64,000 bases of DNA from CAVQUE01 sp046290435 (lineage in GTDB: Bacteria; Actinomycetota; Acidimicrobiia; Acidimicrobiales; UBA8592), in assembly GCA_046290435.1 (NCBI GenBank), contig JBKAGO010000036.1:62001-126000 (forward strand), written 5' to 3'. Shown one piece after another: positions 58,694-64,000 of this stretch. The notes below the pieces were generated by a model. That model was not told where the DNA came from and did no database searches. It saw only the letters and a program-made list of their open reading frames with translations. A program made the translations under genes and the position numbers. Every line of letters starts with the position of its first letter. Position 1 is the stretch's first letter.

Positions 58694-61110
58694 GCGCGGC
58701 GGAGGCGGCACAGCCGGAGCAGATGATGGTGATCGACGACGACGGGCCCGATCCCGAGCGGGGCCTGAGCGCAGCCCAGGTCCAGGCACGGATCGCCGCG
58801 GGGCTGGTCAACACCGCGCCGCCGGGCACCACCCGCAGCACGGGTCAGATCGTGTTCGCCAATGTGTTCAATCCGGTGAATGCGATCATGCTCAGCCTGT
58901 TCGCGCTGATCCTGGTGGCGGGCTACCCGGCCGACGGCTTGTTCGTCGGGGTGGTGGCGTCCAACAGCATCATCGGGATCGTCCAGGAGCTCTATGCCCG
59001 CCGCGAGCTGCATCGCCTCGAGCTGCTGAACGCACCCATCGCCACCATCGTGCGCGACGGCGAACGCATCGAGGTGACCGTCGAGGAGATCGTTGTCGAC
59101 GATCTCGTGGTGTTGATGCCGGGCGAGCAGATCGTCGTCGACGCGATGGTCATCGACGCCGTGGGTCTCGAAGCCGACGAGTCGTTGCTCACCGGCGAGG
59201 CCGACCCCATCGACAAGGCCCCCGGCGACGAGGTGCTGTCGGGCAGTTTCGTCAACGCGGGCTCGGGTACCTGTCGCGCCACCCGCGTCGGTGCCGCGTC
59301 CTACGCGAACAGCCTGGCCGCCGAGGCCAAACGCTTCGAGCTCGTCCACAGCGAGCTCCGCCGCGGTATCAACGTGGTGTTGCGGGCGCTGGTGGTCCTC
59401 ATCCCGCCCAGCGGCCTGCTGTTGTTGTTGTCGCTGCTCGACGTCGAGGAGCGTTGGCAGGATGCGCTGCAGGGCACGGTCGCGGCAGCCGTTGCGATGG
59501 TGCCCGATGGGCTGGTGTTGTTGACCAGCCTCACGTTCGTGGCCGGCGTCATCGCCCTGGCCCGTCGTCAGGCGCTGGCGAAGGAGTTGGCCACCGTCGA
59601 GTTGTTGGCCCGCGTCGACACGCTGTGCCTGGACAAGACGGGCACGATCACCACGGGCGAGATCTCCTACGGGTCGGCGGTTCCGCTCGGCGACCACAGC
59701 GACGCCGACGTCGCCGAGGCCCTGTCGGCGTTGGCCGCGTCGGACCCCAACCCCAACCCCACCATGGCGGCCGTCGCCACGGCGCACGCGTCGCCACCGG
59801 GCTGGGACGTGGTGACGACCGAGCCGTTCAGCTCTGCCCGCAAGTGGTCGGCGACCGAGTTCGCCGGCCGGGGCACGTACTACTTCGGTGCCCCCGACAT
59901 CCTCCTCGACGAAGACGACCTCGCCGCTCGGGCGCAGGTCACCCGCGAGGCCGAACAGGGTCGCCGGGTGCTGCTCGTCACCCGCTCGGACGCTCCGCTC
60001 ACCGACGAGCTGCCGGCGCAACGCCACCCCGTCGCCATGGTGCTGCTCGAGGACACCGTCCGTCCCGATGCACCCGAGATCCTGGCGTACTTCACCGAAC
60101 AGGGCGTGGACCTGAAGGTCATCTCCGGCGACAACGTCGCGACGGTGGCTGCTGTGGCGGCGAAGGCCGGCATCCCCGGCGCCGACGCCAGCATCGACGC
60201 CCGCGAGCTCCCCGACGACCCCGAGGCCCTCGCCGACGCCCTCGAGCACATCACGGTGTTCGGGCGGGTCACCCCGCATCAGAAGCGGGCGATGGTCGGG
60301 GCGCTGCAGGCCAAGGGTCGGGTGGTCGCGATGACCGGCGACGGCGTCAACGACGTGCTGGCTCTGAAGGACGCCGACATGGGCATCGCCATGGGCAGCG
60401 GCTCGTCGGCGTCTCGCGGCGTGGCCCAGTTGGTGCTGCTCGACAACCGGTTCGCGACCCTGCCGGAGGTCCTCGCGCAGGGCAGACGCGTGATCAACAA
60501 CATCGAGCGGGTCGCCAACCTGTTCGTCACCAAAGCCGTGTACGCGGTGCTGTTGACCGCGATCATCGGCATCCAGCAGGTCGAGTTCCCGTTCCTGCCC
60601 CGTCAGCTCACCTTGATCGGCACGTTCAGCATCGGCCTGCCCGGCGCGTTCCTGGCGCTCGCACCCAACGTCAACCTGGTCCGTCCGGGCTTCCTGCAAC
60701 GGGTGCTGCGGTTCTCGATCCCGGCCGGGCTGGTGGCGGGAATCGCCACCTGGAGCGTCTACCAGTACGCACGCGACGGAGCGCTGGCCGGCCAGATCAG
60801 CGACGCCGATCTCGCCGACGCCCGCTCGGCGGCCACGATCACCCTGTTGGGTATCGGCCTCGTCGTCCTCGTCGTGGTGTCGCGCCCGCTCCGGCTCTGG
60901 AAGATCGGGCTCGCCGCGACGATGGCTGCGATGTACGCGCTGGTGCTGGCCTGGGACTTCCCCCGCGAGTACTTCGAGCTCACCATCCCCGACGGCAACG
61001 TGTGGCTGGTGTGCGGCGGCGCGGTCGCCGCCGCTGCGGCCACGATCATCGCCATCCCCCTGGTGGTGCCGGGGTTGCGCATGGCCGAACGGATCCGCAC
61101 CACCGGCTGA
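58690..61110 (+). CDS. CtpE-like P-type ATPase
   Basis: An 806-residue P-type ATPase. LTGEAD is the dephosphorylation loop (with Ala for the usual Ser), the phosphorylated Asp near residue 316 is in CLDKTGTIT, and the hinge is TGDGVND near 550. The M4 motif VPDGLVLLTSLTFVAG lacks the CPx of heavy-metal pumps and resembles mycobacterial CtpE, a calcium transporter. Ten membrane helices are predicted, with a short soluble N-terminus. ATG 58690 is fixed by the mini-ORF overlap and MSAAEAAQPEQ. Confidence 0.92.
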   Translation: MSAAEAAQPEQMMVIDDDGPDPERGLSAAQVQARIAAGLVNTAPPGTTRSTGQIVFANVFNPVNAIMLSLFALILVAGYPADGLFVGVVASNSIIGIVQELYARRELHRLELLNAPIATIVRDGERIEVTVEEIVVDDLVVLMPGEQIVVDAMVIDAVGLEADESLLTGEADPIDKAPGDEVLSGSFVNAGSGTCRATRVGAASYANSLAAEAKRFELVHSELRRGINVVLRALVVLIPPSGLLLLLSLLDVEERWQDALQGTVAAAVAMVPDGLVLLTSLTFVAGVIALARRQALAKELATVELLARVDTLCLDKTGTITTGEISYGSAVPLGDHSDADVAEALSALAASDPNPNPTMAAVATAHASPPGWDVVTTEPFSSARKWSATEFAGRGTYYFGAPDILLDEDDLAARAQVTREAEQGRRVLLVTRSDAPLTDELPAQRHPVAMVLLEDTVRPDAPEILAYFTEQGVDLKVISGDNVATVAAVAAKAGIPGADASIDARELPDDPEALADALEHITVFGRVTPHQKRAMVGALQAKGRVVAMTGDGVNDVLALKDADMGIAMGSGSSASRGVAQLVLLDNRFATLPEVLAQGRRVINNIERVANLFVTKAVYAVLLTAIIGIQQVEFPFLPRQLTLIGTFSIGLPGAFLALAPNVNLVRPGFLQRVLRFSIPAGLVAGIATWSVYQYARDGALAGQISDADLADARSAATITLLGIGLVVLVVVSRPLRLWKIGLAATMAAMYALVLAWDFPREYFELTIPDGNVWLVCGGAVAAAAATIIAIPLVVPGLRMAERIRTTG

Positions 61111-61139
61111 CCTGCCGGCTGCGACACCCGGGAGAGGCG

Positions 61140-62003
61140 ATGACATCGACACCCGACAGCGACGACGCCGCCGACGACGCTCACGTCGGCACAGGCGACG
61201 AGCCCCCGCACGTCCGCATCGAGCACCTGGGCCCGGTGATGGTGCTGACGCTCGATCGCCCCGACACGCTCAACGCGTTCACCGGCCGCATGGGCCGCGA
61301 ACTGAGCGCTGCGTACGAGGCCGCCGACACCGACGACGACGTCCGGGTGGTGGTCGTCACCGGTGCCGGCCGGGCGTTCTGCGCCGGGGCCGACTTCAGC
61401 GGTGGCTCCTCGGTGTTCGCCGCACCCGGCGATCGCAGCGGGTTCCGGTCCGATCCGTTCACGTTCCACGCCTGGGATGTCCGCAAGCCCGTCATCGCAG
61501 CCATCAACGGCCCTGCAGTGGGGCTGGGTCTGACGATGACCCTGCACTGCGACCTGCGCATCGTCGCCACCGACGCGAAGCTCGGCATCGTGCAGAACCG
61601 GCGGGGCGTGCTCCCCGACCTGCGATCGCACTGGACGTTGCCTCGCCTGATCGGTCACGCCCGCGCCGCGGAGCTGCTGCTGACCGGGCGCATGTTCCGG
61701 GGCGTCGATGCGGAGCGTTGGGGCCTGGCCTCCGAGGCGGTGCCCGCCGACGAGGTGTTGCCGCGTGCGCTCGCGCTGGCCGAGGAGATCGCGACACACA
61801 CCGCTCCCCTGTCGGTCGGGTTGTCGAAACGCCTGCTGTGGATGCACCAGCCAGACGCCGACGAGGTCGACGAACTCGAGCGGGTGATCCACCTCCATCT
61901 CATGGGCCGCCCCGACGCCACGGAGGGTGTGCACGCATTCCTCGAACGACGCGACCCCCAGTGGCAGGGACGCCTCGGCACCGACTGGCCGCCCGGGTTC
62001 TGA
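61140..62003 (+). CDS. Enoyl-CoA hydratase/isomerase family protein
   Basis: A 287-residue crotonase. It begins with an acidic tail of about 20 residues, then LTLDRPDTLNAFTGRMG, the oxyanion loop AFCAGADFSGG and INGPAVGLGLTMTLHCDLRI. The second acidic position (Glu in AAELLLTG) is kept, but the first is not an obvious PE (it reads GIVQNRRGVLPD), so it may be an isomerase or another crotonase rather than a hydratase. GGAGAGG precedes ATG 61140. It is 30 bp after the ATPase gene. Confidence 0.9.
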   Translation: MTSTPDSDDAADDAHVGTGDEPPHVRIEHLGPVMVLTLDRPDTLNAFTGRMGRELSAAYEAADTDDDVRVVVVTGAGRAFCAGADFSGGSSVFAAPGDRSGFRSDPFTFHAWDVRKPVIAAINGPAVGLGLTMTLHCDLRIVATDAKLGIVQNRRGVLPDLRSHWTLPRLIGHARAAELLLTGRMFRGVDAERWGLASEAVPADEVLPRALALAEEIATHTAPLSVGLSKRLLWMHQPDADEVDELERVIHLHLMGRPDATEGVHAFLERRDPQWQGRLGTDWPPGF

Positions 62004-62062
62004 TCGACACCCGGTCGCCGATCTCGGCACCGGCATTCCACAGCTTCTCGTATCGTGTCGCC

Positions 62063-64000
62063 ATGGCGAGCGACCCGACTGCGGACCACGAGCGCCCGTT
62101 CACCCGCACCGTGGTGTTCACCGACCTCGTCGACTCGACCCGGCTGCGCGCCGAGCTCGGCGAGGAACAAGCAGACCGTTGGCAACGCAACCACGACGAA
62201 TTGTGCCGGCGGGCCATCGGCGACCATCACGGCGTGATCGTCAAGAACACCGGCGACGGCATCATGGCGGTGTTCGAGAGCGCGACCTCGGCCGTCAACG
62301 GCGCCGTAGCGGTGCAGCACGCCGCCGACCGTCACAACCGCCGACGAAGCCCGCCACTCCGGTTGCGCGTCGGGGTGGCCGTGGGCGACATAACCACCGA
62401 CGGCGAGGACTGGTTCGGCCTCCCCGTCGTCGAGGCCAAACGCCTCGAGACCGCTGCCGAGCCCGGCACGATCGTCTGCTCGGAACTGGTGCGGGCTCTG
62501 GCCGGCGCCCGGGTCGACGTGGCGTTCACACCGCTCGGCCCGATCGAGCTCAAGGGCATCGGCGCCGCTGTCGAAGCCCATGTCGTCGAGTGGGCGTCGG
62601 CGACGCCGATGTCGCGGAACCCGCCGCTCCCGGAGGTGCTGCACGTCCCGGATGAGCTGGCACTCACGGGTCGGCGCCACGAGCTCGGGTGCCTCGTCGA
62701 TGCACTCGACGGTCTGCTCGCCGACGACGCCTTCCGGTTCGTCGCGCTCATGGGTGAGCCGGGCGCCGGCAAGACCCGCCTCGCGCTCGAGCTCGCCACC
62801 GAGGCCGCCGACCGCGAGGTCCTCGTCGTCGCCGGGCACTGCGACGAGCTCATCCCCTCGCCGTTCGAGGCGATCGTCGAGGCACTCCGCTGGTTCCTGC
62901 AGCGCCACCCCGACACCATCGTCGACCGCTTGGGCCCCCACGTCGGCGAGCTGGCCTGGCTGCTGCCCGAGTTGCCGACATCGGTCCCGGGAGTGGTCCC
63001 CGCGGTCCGGGCAGACCCCGCCTCGGACCGGGCCCGGCTCCTGCGGGCCGTCACGGCGTCGCTGCCGGCGCTCGGCGGCGAACGGCCGGTGCTGTTCGTG
63101 CTCGACGACCTCCAGTGGGCCGACGGTGCCACGGTCGAACTCGTCCGCCACCTGATCCGTCACCGCCCGCGCGGGCTGCTCGTGCTCGCCACCGTCCGCG
63201 ACACCGAGATCGCCGACAGCGATGCGCTCTCGGCGGCACTCGTCGAAACCCGACGCGCCGGCGACCTCGTCCTGGACGTCGGCCCCATCGACGTCGGCGA
63301 CGTCGCCACGTTGGCGTCGTCCGCTTTCGCATCCCTTGACGGGTCCGGGACCGCAGGCCGATCGGCACCCGCTGCAGCACAGATCCATGCCGCGACGGCA
63401 GGCAACCCGCTGTTCGTCAGCGAGTACCTCCGTCACCTCGCCGGTGGCGGCGACCCCTCGACGGCACCGTCGACCATCGCCGACATGATGCAACGGCGGG
63501 TGCGCACCCTCGGCGGCGACGCGATGGCCATCCTCGGCCACGCTGCGGTCATCGGCCACGACATCGGCTACGCCGTCCTCGCGCACATGCTGGCCGACAC
63601 GGTCGCCGATCCCGCCGAGCTGCTCGACACCCTCGAGCGGGCATGCGACGCCCGGCTGCTCGAGGACGCCGGCCCGGGCGCCTTCCGCTTCAGCCACGCG
63701 ATGGTCCGCTCGACCATCTACGAGACGCTGTCGCTGACCCGCCGGGCGCAGCTGCATCACCGGGCAGCGCAGGCCTACGAGGCGCTGTACGGACCCTTCG
63801 CGGTCGAGCATCTGTCGGTGACGGCTTACCACTGGCGCATGGCCGCACCGTTGGCCGGCGAGGCCCGGGCCGTCGACTACGCGCTGGCATCGGGCGAGCG
63901 GGACCTGGCCGACCACAGCCTCGACGATGCCCTGGCCCAGCTCGCCTATGCCGGCGACGCGACCACCGACCCATCGATCCGTGCCCGGGCCCAGATGCTG
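62063..64000 (+). CDS. Class III adenylate cyclase fused to an AAA-type ATPase (partial)
   Basis: At least 646 residues, cut by the right edge. Residues about 10-170 are a guanylate/adenylate cyclase catalytic domain (TVVFTDLVDSTRL with the first metal Asp, NTGDGIMAVF with the second, FGLPVVEAKRL). From about 195 an AAA/STAND ATPase follows: Walker A GEPGAGKTRLAL and Walker B VLFVLDDLQWAD, then FVSEYLRHL. The remainder would contain TPR-like repeats in related proteins. It may respond to bicarbonate or other cues; output is cAMP if active. ATG 62063 is the start. Confidence 0.9.
   Translation, partial: MASDPTADHERPFTRTVVFTDLVDSTRLRAELGEEQADRWQRNHDELCRRAIGDHHGVIVKNTGDGIMAVFESATSAVNGAVAVQHAADRHNRRRSPPLRLRVGVAVGDITTDGEDWFGLPVVEAKRLETAAEPGTIVCSELVRALAGARVDVAFTPLGPIELKGIGAAVEAHVVEWASATPMSRNPPLPEVLHVPDELALTGRRHELGCLVDALDGLLADDAFRFVALMGEPGAGKTRLALELATEAADREVLVVAGHCDELIPSPFEAIVEALRWFLQRHPDTIVDRLGPHVGELAWLLPELPTSVPGVVPAVRADPASDRARLLRAVTASLPALGGERPVLFVLDDLQWADGATVELVRHLIRHRPRGLLVLATVRDTEIADSDALSAALVETRRAGDLVLDVGPIDVGDVATLASSAFASLDGSGTAGRSAPAAAQIHAATAGNPLFVSEYLRHLAGGGDPSTAPSTIADMMQRRVRTLGGDAMAILGHAAVIGHDIGYAVLAHMLADTVADPAELLDTLERACDARLLEDAGPGAFRFSHAMVRSTIYETLSLTRRAQLHHRAAQAYEALYGPFAVEHLSVTAYHWRMAAPLAGEARAVDYALASGERDLADHSLDDALAQLAYAGDATTDPSIRARAQML

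Noticed and set aside
1..64000. tRNA, rRNA, riboswitch or prophage genes
   Set aside because: I looked for CCA-ended cloverleafs, conserved rRNA stretches and phage structural genes and saw none I could support.

Overview
The window is 64 kb of very GC-rich DNA with dense, short-spaced genes, frequent GTG starts, ATGA/GTGA overlaps and promoters sitting almost on the start codon. The gene families point to Actinomycetota, and the CoA-metabolism-heavy content would suit an Acidimicrobiia-type heterotroph. That placement is inference; no rRNA, tRNA or other taxonomic marker is present.

Layout. 1-2.2 kb: a GT2 glycosyltransferase fused to a methyltransferase (cut by the left edge) and a MarR regulator. 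2.3-8.5 kb: an acyl-CoA mutase module (large subunit, B12 subunit, MeaB GTPase), then purK-purE and a SCO6745-type protein. 8.7-20 kb: small membrane proteins, dienelactone hydrolase, MBL-fold hydrolase, Tam-like methyltransferase, flavin amine oxidase, haloalkane dehalogenase and an AbiEi/DUF559-like protein. 20-28 kb: a large indolepyruvate ferredoxin oxidoreductase, a long acyl-CoA dehydrogenase, a thioredoxin-fold gene with an in-frame TGA that looks like selenocysteine, and a phosphotransferase. 28-34.3 kb: a secreted metalloprotease with four P-type repeats, an enoyl-CoA hydratase, a mazEF pair and a repeat-rich gene-free stretch. 34.3-43.3 kb: a sugar-uptake locus with two permeases, a binding protein, a LacI regulator, an alpha-glucosidase and a sucrose-phosphorylase-like enzyme, with two LacI-type operators. 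43.3-51.6 kb: SDRs, an acyl-CoA racemase and a thiolase, two of these units sharing a palindromic operator. 51.6-64 kb: a GGDEF protein (frameshifted), a cyclic-nucleotide-binding protein, proline/threonine-rich surface proteins, a Nudix hydrolase, a CtpE-like P-type ATPase, another crotonase and a class III cyclase fused to an AAA ATPase (cut by the right edge).

The most notable observations are: (1) a probable selenoprotein, with UGA in the redox motif W-U-G-C and a hairpin about 20 nt downstream that fits the bacterial SECIS layout; (2) a family of 47-53 bp repeats that are themselves 16-18 codon mini-ORFs, chained by ATGA overlaps between real genes at two distant loci; (3) a 40-bp palindromic repeat family, eight copies in three intergenic clusters; (4) a duplicated 117-bp module in a 0.9-kb gene-free region beside mazEF; (5) a mutase whose specificity residues (Phe, Gln) match isobutyryl-CoA mutase rather than methylmalonyl-CoA mutase; and (6) two single-base frameshifts (MBL hydrolase, GGDEF protein) that may be assembly errors or young pseudogenes.

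All functional calls rest on reading translations and motifs by eye; no database search was run.
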